From assembly GCF_009389715.1 (NCBI RefSeq), contig NC_052401.1:732843-796842 (forward strand): DNA of 64,000 nt, in the 5' to 3' direction. Positions 1-12,300 of this stretch are shown piece after piece. This DNA comes from Phoenix dactylifera (Eukaryota; Streptophyta; Magnoliopsida; Arecales; Arecaceae). The stretch's first letter is position 1. Each line of letters begins with the position of its first letter. The position numbers and the translations under genes were made by a program. The notes beneath the pieces were generated by a model. It was not told the DNA's origin. It made no database searches and saw only the letters and a program-made list of their open reading frames with translations.

Positions 1-1902
1 TTAAAGCATTACATCATTTTTCACTTTGGTTATAACTAAATGGATCAGCAGGAAATAACAACAACAGAGAATCTGTTTTACTAGTTAAAGCAAACTTTTA
101 ATGGGGAATGAAGTCATTATGCAAAGCATGTCCTAATATTATACGAGCATTTATGAAGCTTAGACCATGCTTTCTTCTAGAGTTGAGAGGGATTGCTCCT
201 AATTCTCTACCCTATAACCATCCCATTCTTATTTAGTTTGATAATTTTATACATAGGAACCCTCATCCCTTGCCATAAGCAACAATAGTTGTTTCATCCA
301 AACCAAGTTTCAGCTGTACAAGGAACAACATTTTAGCTGTATAACCTTTATCTGAACAACCATTTTGCTGAAGGCTTCTCTACTAAGCCAGCACTGCTTG
401 CCAAGGGATCTGAAATTTATTATGGTGGGCAGGACAGGCAGTCGGCAAAATGAGGCTTTAAGAAAAGGCCGAGTCGGCATTATATCATACACTTGAAGGG
501 ATCTGTACTGCAGCAAAAGCAAAGTAATAGTTCTCGTACGAAGTCGATGGTGGTCCTTCCGGGGGAAGTTGGGGCGGTGGAAAGAGTCAGAAAAAGTCAA
601 GCGTAACAAGGAAACAACATGACAACCCCAACCCCCCATCAAGCTGTCGTTTTATTGAGTCCTTACGGCAAACACTCCGTACTCTCACGCGGATATAAAT
701 AAAAGGGGTTGGGGTCGTATCTTTACCAAATGCCTCCTTCGGCATGACGTTGAAGCACGGAAAAAAATACAATATGTAAAACCAATACGTGGATGATAAA
801 ATAAAAGAAATCCTATAAAAACAAATTCGTTATATTAAAGAAATCTAGATGGTTTTTCCGCTTATTTATAAACCAACAGTCAAATGGCTATTATGATCGC
901 AGTCATTCATAGTTTTAAACTTGTATCAAACGCCAGAATGTGGTCACAAAATGTTGCCCCCAGGAAAGTCTGGAAATAATAACTCAATCTCAGCCCAAAT
1001 AGAAACGATAATTCCAATCATTCACTCCATGAAATCATCTCATCCGGTCAAATGTAAAGTTATGTTCACTCCGACAACTGACATCCAACAGTCAGAATGT
1101 CTCATCCAACTCAGATTCCAACCATTCCGCTTGCGGCGGAGGAGGAGGAGGAGGGGTAAACGCACCAGCTTATTCCGTGACCTCTGTAAAAAACACGGAG
1201 AAAGGATCTATCCTGGCTTTTTTATACCTTGGCTTTACTGGAAAAAGACTAAGGGTGGAACCTACGTAACACTCTGAGACCCAAAGGAAAAGCCCAATTT
1301 AAAAATAGTGGATTCTCGAATGACGACGCAGACGTCGTGCATCACCAAGCACTCCACGGTCTTCTAATTTCTTTACCATATCCCACCTCAAATTATTCCA
1401 CCTTCCAGTAGTCAACTATGCCTTTATTCCAGCCTACATGCTGAAGACCCGGAAAACTCACTCGCCAACGACCCAATGGACCCTATTCCACCGATGCTTT
1501 ACCCCCCACCCACAAAATAAAAAAATAAAAAAATAAATCAAGAATAATAAAAAAAAATAACGAAGCACAACCGTATTACAAAGGTGCCCCCCTGCATTGC
1601 TAGCATTCCACGTGGCATAAGGCATTGGTACTTCGCACCAATCTTCTTGTGCCACGTCGGATGCCAGCGTGGAGGAAAACGGTTTGGTAGCAGCAATAAT
1701 CTCGACATCGAGTGTTACATATTAAAAATTTGCCATATAGAACGTGGTCTACATCGATATAGAAGAGGGAGAAAATTAAGGCAAAAGGCAGCGGCATTAA
1801 ACATTGGAAAAACAAATAATTAACAGAAGATTTATTTTTTTTTTCTTAATTTTATTTATGTACTTATCTTGGGACGGGACGGACACCGGACCGGATTGGG
1901 GG
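1..1902. other. Intergenic region, no gene recognised
   Basis: No reading frame here resembles a known protein and none shows a convincing exon structure. Short open stretches exist on both strands, but their translations are low in complexity or lack any recognisable motif. The part around 1500-1560 is A-rich. The right end (about 1800-1902) should contain the 3' UTR and polyadenylation region of the minus-strand DUF688-type gene that ends at 1903. Confidence 0.6.
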
Positions 1903-2535
1903 TCAGGAGCTGGACCGGCGGTTGAGGAAGCCGTACGCGGCGGGGCGGGGGCCAGGCCGGGGGACATGGATGATGGCGTCGGCGACGGAGCACGAGATCT
2001 TGCAGGAACCGTACAGATCGAAGAGCCCGAACCGGTGGGTGATCGCCGCTGTCGCCAAGGCCCTCCGCCGCGGAGCTCCGGCTGGGGGCTCCCCCCAGAG
2101 TTTGGCCAGTCCTGTCCCGGCGGGATCGTCCTTGGTGCACTCGGCCAGGGCGGCGGCGAAGGGGTCGGCGGGGGCGAGGTTGGAGAATCGGGCGTCGGAT
2201 CGCTTCTTGCGGGGGATCGAGGTGTCGGGTTTGGATCGGAGAGGGGGAGGGAGGGGGAGAAGCAGGCGGTGGGGGACGGCGGGGGAGGGGAAGGATTTGG
2301 GGTTTTTGGGGACGCCGGGGAGGTGCTCCCAGGAGAAAGGGACGGCGGAGGAGGAGCGGAGGGGAAAAAGGTATCGGTGGGCCGGGGAAGGAGAGGATGA
2401 AGGAATGGCCGAGGAAAGGGAAGAGGCGGAGCTCGAAGAGGATCCGGTCCGGCGGCGGATCGGGCGGCTTGCCGATGGAGATCCGGTCGTCAGCTCCGCC
2501 GGAGTCTTGGGGGGTGGCGCCGCCGCTTCCTTCAT
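1903..2535 (-). CDS. Plant DUF688-type protein of unknown function, single exon, 210 aa
   Basis: An intact GC-rich reading frame starts at the ATG at 2535 and runs to a stop at 1903. The protein is rich in Ser, Pro, Ala and Arg and looks largely disordered. Near residue 80 it has VPFSWEHLPGVPKNPK, the 'VPF-W-E--PG-PK' signature of the plant-specific DUF688 family. A more conserved C-terminal half carries SDARFSNLAPADPF, then an ALAECTKDD segment, and ends with RFGLFDLYGSCKISCSVAD. No signal peptide or membrane segment is visible. The biochemical function of the family is unknown. The leader carries a long CT tract (sense strand) directly upstream of the start. Family assignment rests on motif recognition; the exact subfamily is uncertain. 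Confidence 0.7.
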   Translation of the reverse strand: MKEAAAPPPKTPAELTTGSPSASRPIRRRTGSSSSSASSLSSAIPSSSPSPAHRYLFPLRSSSAVPFSWEHLPGVPKNPKSFPSPAVPHRLLLPLPPPLRSKPDTSIPRKKRSDARFSNLAPADPFAAALAECTKDDPAGTGLAKLWGEPPAGAPRRRALATAAITHRFGLFDLYGSCKISCSVADAIIHVPRPGPRPAAYGFLNRRSSS

Positions 2536-2551
2536 CGATTCCTCGATCGAT

Positions 2552-2552
<1 letters not shown>

Positions 2553-2597
<45 letters not shown>
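2553..2597. repeat. (GA)n / (CT)n microsatellite in the leader of the DUF688-type gene
   Basis: About 45 bp of nearly pure GA dinucleotide on the plus strand begins some 18 bp upstream of the minus-strand start codon. On the sense strand it is a CT-rich leader. Such tracts are common in plant 5' UTRs and are known binding sites for BPC/GAGA-type factors; a regulatory role here is inference. Confidence 0.85.
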
Positions 2598-2599
<2 letters not shown>

Positions 2600-2823
2600 G
2601 TGCACTTTAGCTATGAAGCAAGCGAAGGAGACGTTAATACTCTCTCACTTTCTTCTCTGACGCGAGGAAGCAGGGAAGTCGGGGAAGTGGGGGGTTTTAA
2701 ACGGAGATGGAGACAGGGGGAGGCGAGAACGCGCCGAGACGGTTGGTTCTGCCGTCGCTAGAGAACGATTTAACAAGTCCGCGCTGGGAAAATAATGGCT
2801 GTTGGATATAATGGGAAGAATCT

Positions 2824-3516
2824 CAACGCCCGTTTGGTTGGGGGGAATTGGCATAGAAAAATAAACTCCGTACCAAATTATTATGTTTAGTACGAAAAAT
2901 GGAGAGAATAGAAGGTAAATAAATGGTAGATCCAAATTTTTCAATGAAAAAAATAAAACAAATACCATATTTACCTAGCAGAGGTAATCTGAAATATTAA
3001 AAAATCCTCACTTATATTATATTAATATTATATTTATTATTAACTATTACTTATTAGTAAATATTAATTGTTAATTAATAAGAAATAGATATTTATTAAT
3101 TATCAATAAATATAATATAGGATAATTATTAGTTAATATATTTATTTATATACCAAAAATATTAAAATTTATTTATAATATAACAAATATTTTTTAATAT
3201 ATAATTAATTTATAAAATATTTATTAACTTATATAAATATATTTTAAATGCCATAAATAGCCAACAAATGGATCGAAAAAAATACTATTACTTAAATTGT
3301 TTATTCAAGATGCTGTTAGAAATTTGGCGATATTTTCATATAAAATTATTTTTATTCAAACATAGTAACATTTTTTCGATGCCATTTTTTGAAATAATTT
3401 TTTCAAGAATCAAATTTGGTAAAATTAATTTTCTCTTATATTTTTTTTAGATAAATGATTTTTAGGCACCATTGAATTATCCTATTATCTGATATACTCT
3501 AACCAAATGAACCCTT
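2824..3516. mobile_element. AT-rich MITE-like element, copy 1
   Basis: The left end reads CGCCCGTTTGGTTGGGG, and the right end, read in reverse complement, is GGGTTCATTTGGTTAG, so the two form an imperfect terminal inverted repeat. The interior is extremely AT-rich. A related element at about 38734-39397 shares the same ends and an internal block around ATCCTCACTTATATTATA, but in the opposite orientation. No transposase ORF is present, so it is non-autonomous. No clean target duplication was found. The superfamily cannot be decided from the sequence. Confidence 0.6.
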
Positions 3517-5453
3517 AAAGAAAAAAAATAAGATAGTTTTTTTTTGTTATATATTTTTAGATAAACTAGGAGGCTGAAGAAATTATGAAAATAAACTATA
3601 CAGAGAAAATATATGTACAGCTCAAAAGGTCATATTGAATTAAACGAGCATAATCTCCAGGAAAAGAAGTGTTAAATATTATTTCTTGTGGGTTTTGTTG
3701 TTGCCATCATTGTCAAGAACAAAAGACATGGCAAGTGTTATATCCCGGTGCTGTTCCAAAGAACTTTGTCACCAACTGGTGCACCTAGAAAGGGATATGC
3801 CCTCGAGTATCTGTCGGCCTTTGTAAAGACTTGGGTGCGAAGGCATGGGAAGTACAATTGGATATGGTTCACCTACGCTTTGAAGTGATTTGTCCCTATC
3901 AAATATTGTTCAAGTACAGTACTTTAGCACAGGTTCTTAGGCTAATAGGTTAAATAAAACATTAACTTATTAGAAAGGCAGAGAAAAGTTATTCATAAGA
4001 ATTAGTGAAATTTGGTATGTGCACCATTACATTCTTCTCTCTGCAATAGTCAGATGAGGATTTGATGGATAGGTTTGCAATGAGTATTTAATTTTATTAC
4101 TTCGACTCCAAAGACTTGATCAATCGACCGACAGTTCATTTGAGGAGCTGGTCCAATTCACCACTACATGAATGTTGGTCTCATGCATCATTCTAATTAT
4201 TGAGAGATCTCTAATTTTATCTTGCCTTGTTACTTGTGGGAGCTTGGTTACATCTTTGGAATGCAAGTTAGCAACAAGCAATTCTAATTAGAATATGTGA
4301 TCAATTGATTGTTGTTGCTGCTGCTATTGCTGCTGCTATTGTTTTCCATTGCATCATTTAGCTTTTTTTTTTTCCCCCAGCCTATCCAATGGGTCTTCAT
4401 AATTAGAGCACAAACCTTTGTTTTGTATAAGGAACTAGTTGTCATCAATCCATGGGATATTATAGCGGGCACATACATAAGAACCATGGGTAAAATTAAC
4501 AATTCCCATGACAAAACATCATGCCTCTAAAACAAGGTGCGAATAATTGAGGTGCAATTGAGTTCCATTGCGAAGCAAAACTTAAGCTTCTACCGAGGGC
4601 CTGCCTGCAATTTTCAGTACATATTTTCAAAATCCATCATGCATTCCATGTACACACTCACCAAAATCTAATCCACATTCTACTGCTTGTATTAACCATT
4701 TCTTCTTTTGGTTTTGGTCAAAATTGTGTACTAGCTTTACGTGGAACTCATGATTCAAGGAGGTATACTTATGACACTCGGCGAGCGTGGGTCTAAAATG
4801 CAACGTCCCATAATTTTTTTTTTCAGCTTTATGTTCAAACAATTTCTTGGTCCACCCACTAAAGTGAAGGGTTTGTTACAAACCTTTTTAGCTCCTGCAG
4901 TCCCGAGCCAGGAACCTTTTCGTTGATGATTTTTAAAAAACATGTACATTGGCATTTCTTAGGTTATATGGTATATATGGTCATAGTTTAGCATATCTTT
5001 TTATTCGGTATAAAGGTGTCATGGGCTGACCATGGTCTGATTAACTTAGTCTCTCTATTTCTTCCGCATGCAATGTGAAGCCAATTTGTCTCTCTACGTG
5101 TTAAGTACCTTATTACTAATAGAAGTCAATCAGTTCATCTAGTTGACGAATAGAGCTTTTGAACTTGACCAATTATTTAGGTTTTATAAAAATATCACCA
5201 ATTAAACAATGTTCAATTAGAAGTATGGCTCCAACTTAAATTTACCTAATTATGGCAGGTTTTCCAAGGCTAGTATATAGCTTATCTCTAAACACTACAT
5301 AGAATGCTCCTTCTGTTACATCGATAAAATTATTTAGTTGAATCAGTAGGTTTTGTATCTATTTTCTAATTGTTAATCAACCATAGCTATTGGCATGGAT
5401 ACATGTGGGTCTAGCTATGGATGTACACCAAACTTGTCCAATATAGTTTTTTC

Positions 5454-5496
<43 letters not shown>

Positions 5497-6149
5497 ATAC
5501 TCGGCTGATCCCTATATATATATATATGCGCGCGCGCGTGCATGTATGTATATGTATGTATGTATGTATGTATATGTATTGTTGATCGAAGTGTCGGCAT
5601 GATGAGTTGAAGTAGGGATCAGCCGAGTTTTAACATGATCGATCAAATTATTACAATATACGCTAGCTTTAATTCCCCAATCCATCACCTCCCTAAATAC
5701 TCCAAACTCCAATTGCTATGGATATATCATCATCCATGCCATGCGCTGATCGATATGACCGTTGCAAGGCCTATATTCGAATTTCAGACCATGGCAGTTG
5801 CCCGCTGCGCGGTTTACCGGAAACGTACTGATAAGTACGTGGAGACCTCCATTTGCGTCCACCCGAGCCGTTAAATCGGATCCAGGTTGTATGATTCGCA
5901 AAAGAATGATTTATTTTCTTTCGCGATGCAACCGTCGGATCGCACGACACACAGCTTTCAAAGCACTCGGAACCCCCATTCATCCGACTGCGCAGATCTC
6001 GATGCGACCATTTCGTGATCCAACGGTGGATTCGCGCGAAGGAAGGAGAATCCTTGTTACGCGCGAAAGATACAACCCGTGTCCCGTTGCATCCCGCCCT
6101 TAACGGTCCGTTATCGGACCCCGCCCCCCTCTCTCGCACGCGGGCAGCG
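3517..6149. other. Intergenic region between DUF688-type gene and CNGC15
   Basis: No coding exon was recognised. It contains a short CTG/TTG-rich stretch around 4310-4340, a (TA)n tract at about 5455-5494 and a CG/TG/TA alternating stretch at about 5515-5575. The right end (about 5900-6149) becomes GC-richer and should hold the promoter and leader of the plus-strand channel gene. Confidence 0.6.
5455..5575. repeat. Compound TA / CG / TATG simple repeat
   Basis: A run of about 40 bp of TA dinucleotides is followed after 25 bp by a short TA run, then (CG)n and several TATG units. It is a microsatellite cluster about 0.8 kb upstream of the CNGC15 coding start. Confidence 0.85.
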
Positions 6150-6226
6150 ATGTCGACTGCTCTTCCTCCTCTCACCCCGGAAATCGCTGCGGCTCTCCCG
6201 GCTCCCCGCGAACCCCCCAACCATCC

Positions 6227-6235
6227 AAACCCTAG
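6227..6235 (+). promoter_or_regulatory. Telo-box-like motif in the CNGC15 leader
   Basis: The motif AAACCCTAG lies about 125 bp upstream of the channel start codon. Telo-boxes (AAACCCTA) occur near transcription starts of many plant genes. Only the sequence match is seen; function is inference. Confidence 0.35.
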
Positions 6236-6358
6236 CCCTTACACTAACCACCGATTTCCATTCCACTCCCGCTCGTTGATCTCCCTCATCGCCCCTCCTC
6301 CCATGGCCGCCGCTATCGCCGCCGTCGCCGCCTCATCCTCCCCCTTCCGGCGTGGACG

Positions 6359-9300
6359 ATGAGCGCCTTCGGCCCCGCCACCTCCCGGATCCTCCTCGGA
6401 CTCCGCCGCCCGCCGCTCCCCTTCCACCGGCCCCCGCTGCCCCCCGTCCCCGTCCGTTTCCACCGCCACAAGCCATGGCAACCCCGCCGCATTCTCGACC
6501 CCGGCGGCGACGTCGTCCTCAGGTGGAACCGCGTCTTCCTCATCTCCTGCCTCATCGCCCTCTTCATTGACCCCCTCTACTTCTACCTCCTCTACATCGG
6601 CGGCCCCGTCTGCGTCCAGATCGACCCCTTCATCCGCGGCAGCGTTACCATCTTCCGCACCATCGCCGACCTGTTCTACCTCGCCCACCTCATACTTAAG
6701 TTCCGCATCGCCTTCATCTCCCCCAGCTCCCGGGTCTTCGGCCGTGGCGAGCTCGTCACCGACCCCAACCAGATTGCCATGCGCTACCTCAAGGGCGATT
6801 TCATCATCGATCTCGCCGCCACACTCCCGATCCCTCAGGCAAGCCCCCCAAAAGTCTCAGTCAATTGAATTCATCATCCTTTCCCTTTCTGTTATTCTTG
6901 ATTGTGTTAGCGATCATTTTGCAATAAAAAAATGTTTCTCTCTCTATCGCTCTCTCTTTTTCGTTTTTTGCTAGAGCAAAACCAGATTTTTTTTTCCTGC
7001 GCGTGTTCGTGTGATGAAATCTCTTTTACACTATAACAAAGTTGGATCATGATATGTGGATTTTGTACTTACAGAATTTTTGATATCCTGCACTGTCTTG
7101 AATTCATAAACCTTATAATGCAGATTGTAACATTACTTGACATGCTATAATCCTATCGGGATTTAACACTTTTTATGTGGTAAACTCAATGAGCAACTCG
7201 TGAATGCGTTGGTTTTCCAACATTTAAAGCGTTGAGTTATTTTATGCGTGCGACAATTATTTTAGATATTACTTGTACCCTGTTGAAATTTTAGGTGTGT
7301 ATTCTTGAAAGAACCCAGTTCTAGCGGTTGCTAGAGGTGATTAGCTTTGGTAGAGAAAAGAATGTGGTGAAGGGATGCAACCTCTGAATCTCAGTTCTAG
7401 TTCATATGAAGTGAACGTTATCTAAATTTAATATCTCAGTCAACCTATTAATCTATCAGGGGCAACAACTATGTAACAGAATAAGGAACAGTGCATTCAG
7501 TATTGACCCCATAATGTTATCCTTTGATTGCATTAAAAGCATGTGTTGAATCTGGTAAAGGGATGTATTGAACCTTCTCCACCATGGTTTACTAGGATGT
7601 CATTTTAAATTGGGATCATGGGGGGTCTGCTGCCACAAGGGTAGTGGAGAAGATCGATAAAGAAGTTAGTATGTCATTTGAAATATCAAGTTCAATAGGA
7701 ACTGGAGAAGATCGATAAAGAAGCCTTTGAAGTAATGCATCTAATAACTTGAGGACAGGCACTCTGTAGTTGTGCTCTTCAGGCACATCTGGCACAAAAG
7801 AAGCTCCCGCATCTTTCTCAAGAGAAACATCTCAGTACACGTGGTGTTATGCAAAATCCTCCATACCTTCAAGCTGTGGGAAAATTTATGCTCAGAGAAA
7901 TCAATTGATAGCCGCAAAAAACTAATGTCTGCCATCTCTCCACTTATGCTCACCCGTCAAATGAATTCTGAATCTCCCAAAGTTGACCTATTATATGGCC
8001 GGTTGTTCTATTGCTGGATAAAGCAATTAAAGTCTATTGAATACAGGAGAGCTGACCATGATAAATTTTCCACATTTTGTTTTAAAAGTCATATCCTTCT
8101 CTTTCCTCATTCTGTTTTTTTCTTCAGCTACATTCCATCTGTCTTCATTTACATGATCATGTAGGTCCAGCATTGAGGCCTTTGGATGATATTTTCCTAG
8201 TTTATCATATTTCCTAATTGTTCTGGATGATATTTGCACGGAATATGCTTCAAGATTGCTTAGCTTTCTTGGATATTTTGTTGCTTTTGATTGATGGCTC
8301 ATATGCTGTAATCCTATCAGAATTTTAAAAGCGTTCCTTTTCTTTTGTTGCAGATACTAATATGGTTTGTGATACCAGCAGTGAGTAGCTCAACGGTGAA
8401 TCACACTAATCATACTCTTTCCCTGATTGTCCTGCTCCAGTATATTCCGAGGTTATTTCTTATTTTTCCTTTGAATGCACGGATTGTCAAGGCAACTGGA
8501 GTACTTGCAAAGACTGCATGGACTGGAGCTGCATATAATCTCCTTCTCTATATGCTAGCAAGTCATGTATGTTTATTTCTGCACAATCTTAGTCATCAAG
8601 AATCATCATATATTGTATTGAATAAGAAAATTTGACTAATTTATGACATATACAGGTATTAGGAGCTTTATGGTATCTTTTGTCCATTGAGCGCCAGTAT
8701 AACTGTTGGATAACTGAGTGTGCAAAAGAAAATGGCACCAATAATACAGCAAAATGTATTTCTAGGTTTTTGGACTGCAGTACTGTGAATTTACCTGAAC
8801 GAAAAGCCTGGCTTAACTCCACCCTTGTGCGGGTTAATTGTGACGCTACTAGTGATAAGACCCAGTTCAACTTTGGCATTTTTGCAGATGCTTTGAGTAA
8901 TGAGGTTGTTTCAGGGACCTTCCTTGACAAGTACCTCTATTGCCTCTGGTGGGGTTTGAAAAACTTAAGGTAAATCCTTTGCACACTAAGATCTCGAGCT
9001 CTAGTTGCAACAATTTCTGCATGTGGCATATTTGCAATTTGCATTGTCATTGTTTTTAAAAAAAAATTGCTTCTCCATTTTCATTTAACGAAATTTATAA
9101 GGGAGGCTTGCAGGTGGTGATGAATTTTGTAATTTGATTTTTCATGAAGAGATTATCTAGATTAAGGTAGAGAGAATGGGATAGAAAAGACGAAGACACA
9201 GTTGAATAGAATCAATTGTGGATTCTCTGAAAAGAAATAAAATTTTTGTATATGTTAAATTATAATCTGTGATTTATCATCATGCATGGTCTCCTTACTA

Positions 9301-12300
9301 GTTGCACCATAATGGATCTATTACAGTTCCCTAGTTCTTATTTGTTGCCCATTTATTGCACGAAAACCATGTGACTCTGCATACATATTTAAAAACAGAT
9401 GTAGATTCCACTACATTGTGGAATGAAGACTTTTGTAGTGGAAATTAATGATGACTTAAAGCAACCTTTCCTACTTCTGGCTTCACCATATAGGCTAAAT
9501 TTCTTTACTTCGGATAAGGCATCCATTGCTGTATTTACTATGGTCTTTTTGAGCATAAGGAGCGGCACTTTTTGGTTCTGTTCTTTTATTTCTGGTGATT
9601 TTTGACTTTGTTGTCATTATGGGGAGGGTTTGTATGATTGCTTCTGTCTTTGCCTCATAAGCTCATGTTCTAGATTTTTTGCAGCAGCTTTTTCCTGGGG
9701 GCATTATGACCTGTTCTGAGTTTCTTGATAAATGTTTAGTTTTGACATTTTGCTTTTCTTGATCTTGAAGATTGAGTGGTGGTTAACTAATGAGTAATTT
9801 TGCGTCATTAAATTTCAGCAGCTAATTCTTTTTACTTATCAGCCATCTGGTTGTCTGTGAGGTTCCCTAAAGCAGATGAATGAAATCTGTTTTTCTGCAA
9901 AGCAGGTTTTATGAAACCCCAACTTTCGGGTTTTTCATGGAAAGTAACCGAACAATTTTTATTGTGATACTTCGTTTTAAATTTGGTGGTAACCTGTTTT
10001 TGCAAAACCTCACAAAGAAATACCCCTTTCAGTTTATATTTTTCTTGAAAGTGTTTTTCTTTTCATATGAATTGACTGTCCCATGAGTCATGCACAAGAA
10101 CAGTATTCTTCTACTTTATATAGTGTAAGGATTAATAAGCCTAACTGATGATAGCTTATACATATGGAGAATAAGTTCTGTTGCAAGATATATTTATATG
10201 CATCTGACTATAAGATTCCTGTACTTGGAGGCTCATTTCATGTTTTCTTTTGTTGTCATTCAGTTCATATGGACAGGACTTGGTGACCAGCACTTATGTT
10301 GGAGAAACATCATTTGCAATTCTTATATGTATTGTGGGTCTTGTTCTGTTTTCACATCTAATTGGAAACATGCAGGTACTGTTTGTTGTCTTCTGCAAGT
10401 TATATCTATTTCTGAAAAGAATATTTTGCCAGTATTTTTGTGTGAATAATAAAAAATAAGTTAAATTTTAACAAACAGATAAGCGATACCAACATATTTT
10501 AACATGGCTATCCCTTATTTAATTGTAGTCTATTTTCATCTTGAATTTGGGAAATGTTCTTGAACCATCCTTATATCTTTAGTACAGCTCCACAACTAAA
10601 GCAGGGACCCCTTTTGGGCCTTAAATCGGGGGTGGACCTCCTTTGGACGGCTAAACTTGCTTTTGCAAGTCTTGATTACAACAGCAAACTCAAGGCACAG
10701 CACAGTTGTTTTTCTGGCCCCTGACAAATGGAATAGATCACCCATGTGAATACCTACTATTCACGAAGATAGTGAACAGCCAGACAAGTATGGTTATGTC
10801 AGATCAATTCTTGTTGAAAGAACAGAAATTTTTTGTAGGTAGAATGTTATAAGAATTGATGAAATACTCTATTACCATGTTAGGATATTACTATCCATGA
10901 ACAGAAGAAAGTCAGCTTCATGCAGTCGGTATCGAGGTCGAAGATGATCAAGCATGGTGACACATTGGACCAACAGTGAGGGTGAGATTAAGTTGCTTTT
11001 TGGGACAAAAGGGACAACTGATATAACAATCAAAGCACAGGATAATAATAATAATGGTGGTTTTTAGTCGAAATAATAATAATAATAATGGTGGTGGCAG
11101 TGGCAGGGGTAAGGGTAGTAATAGGGGTGGTACAAGCAGCCACAGCAGCAGAGTAGTAATTGCTTTTTGGCATAAGGGGCACAACTGTTATAGCAATAGG
11201 GAAATGATAAGTAGAAAGGCAAGATGGGAGAAAGGAAAAGGAGGATAAGAATGAGATGAACTCGGTACTGCTTAGCTGTATAGCTAAATACAGCTAAGCT
11301 GTCTGTTAAAGTATGGTGTTTAATTATCAGATACATAATGAAAAACGTTTTGTGACATTATTCTCTCACAGCAGATTATTAAAACGGCTGATTGGAATTT
11401 ACTGAATGAACCAACAGGAGTCCTGTACCATGAAAGTTTGCAAAATTTGTAGATAAACAGACTTACTCATACTATATTGCTTGAGCAATACCATCAGTAA
11501 TAATAAAAAATCAAGGAGAAATGCGTGTGGAAGGTCTGCAGATCATCTGAGGCTTGGTATAGTTGCCTATGTATTGCCTATTTAACCTTACTTTTTTTTC
11601 CTGAGAATATATTGCTTATTTACTGAAAGTAAATTCTATATTCTTATTGTTCATCGATCGCTTCTACATCCATAACGTTATCATTCTTATTATTTTTTTT
11701 ATCACCATCTTGTTTATGTTCATGTAATTTTTGTTAAAATCCTCAAAGATCATTTTGCTACTTGCCTATCTCCCTGCATGATGTTCACTTCGCTTATTAT
11801 GTCATAATAATGCATATGCAATATATGGAATTTTGACATGATACTATGTTTGTCTTTTTTTTTTTTCTTGAGTCAAATTCCCTTGTCCGAGCCTCTTGCT
11901 AACTCATAATTTCAACTTCATTATCATGATATACATATCGATAGTCTTCTTTTCCTGTTTCCAGACCTACTTGCAATCAATGACTGTGAGACTTGAAGAA
12001 TGGAGAGTCAAACGAAGAGATATCGAGGAGTGGATGAGGCATCGCCAACTGCCACCAGATTTGCAAGAAAGAGTTCAGCGGTACGTTCAGTATAAGTGGC
12101 TTGCTACTAGAGGTGTAGATGAAGAAGCCATTTTACATGCTTTACCTTTGGACCTTCGCCGTGAAATTCAGCGCCATTTATGTCTTGCCCTTGTTCGACG
12201 TGTGAGTATGGCATTCCATTCTTTCCTTCTACTTTGGTGCAATGTAGATGTCTTATAAGTATTCCAGCCATTCAAGTAGGCCCCCCGGTTCTCTCATAGT

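Noticed and set aside
1922..2761. Long plus-strand frame (279 codons) opposite the DUF688-type gene
   Set aside because: It is a shadow of the GC-rich minus-strand gene; its composition is Gly/Arg/Glu-rich and it runs through the GA microsatellite. The minus-strand frame has the recognised family motif.
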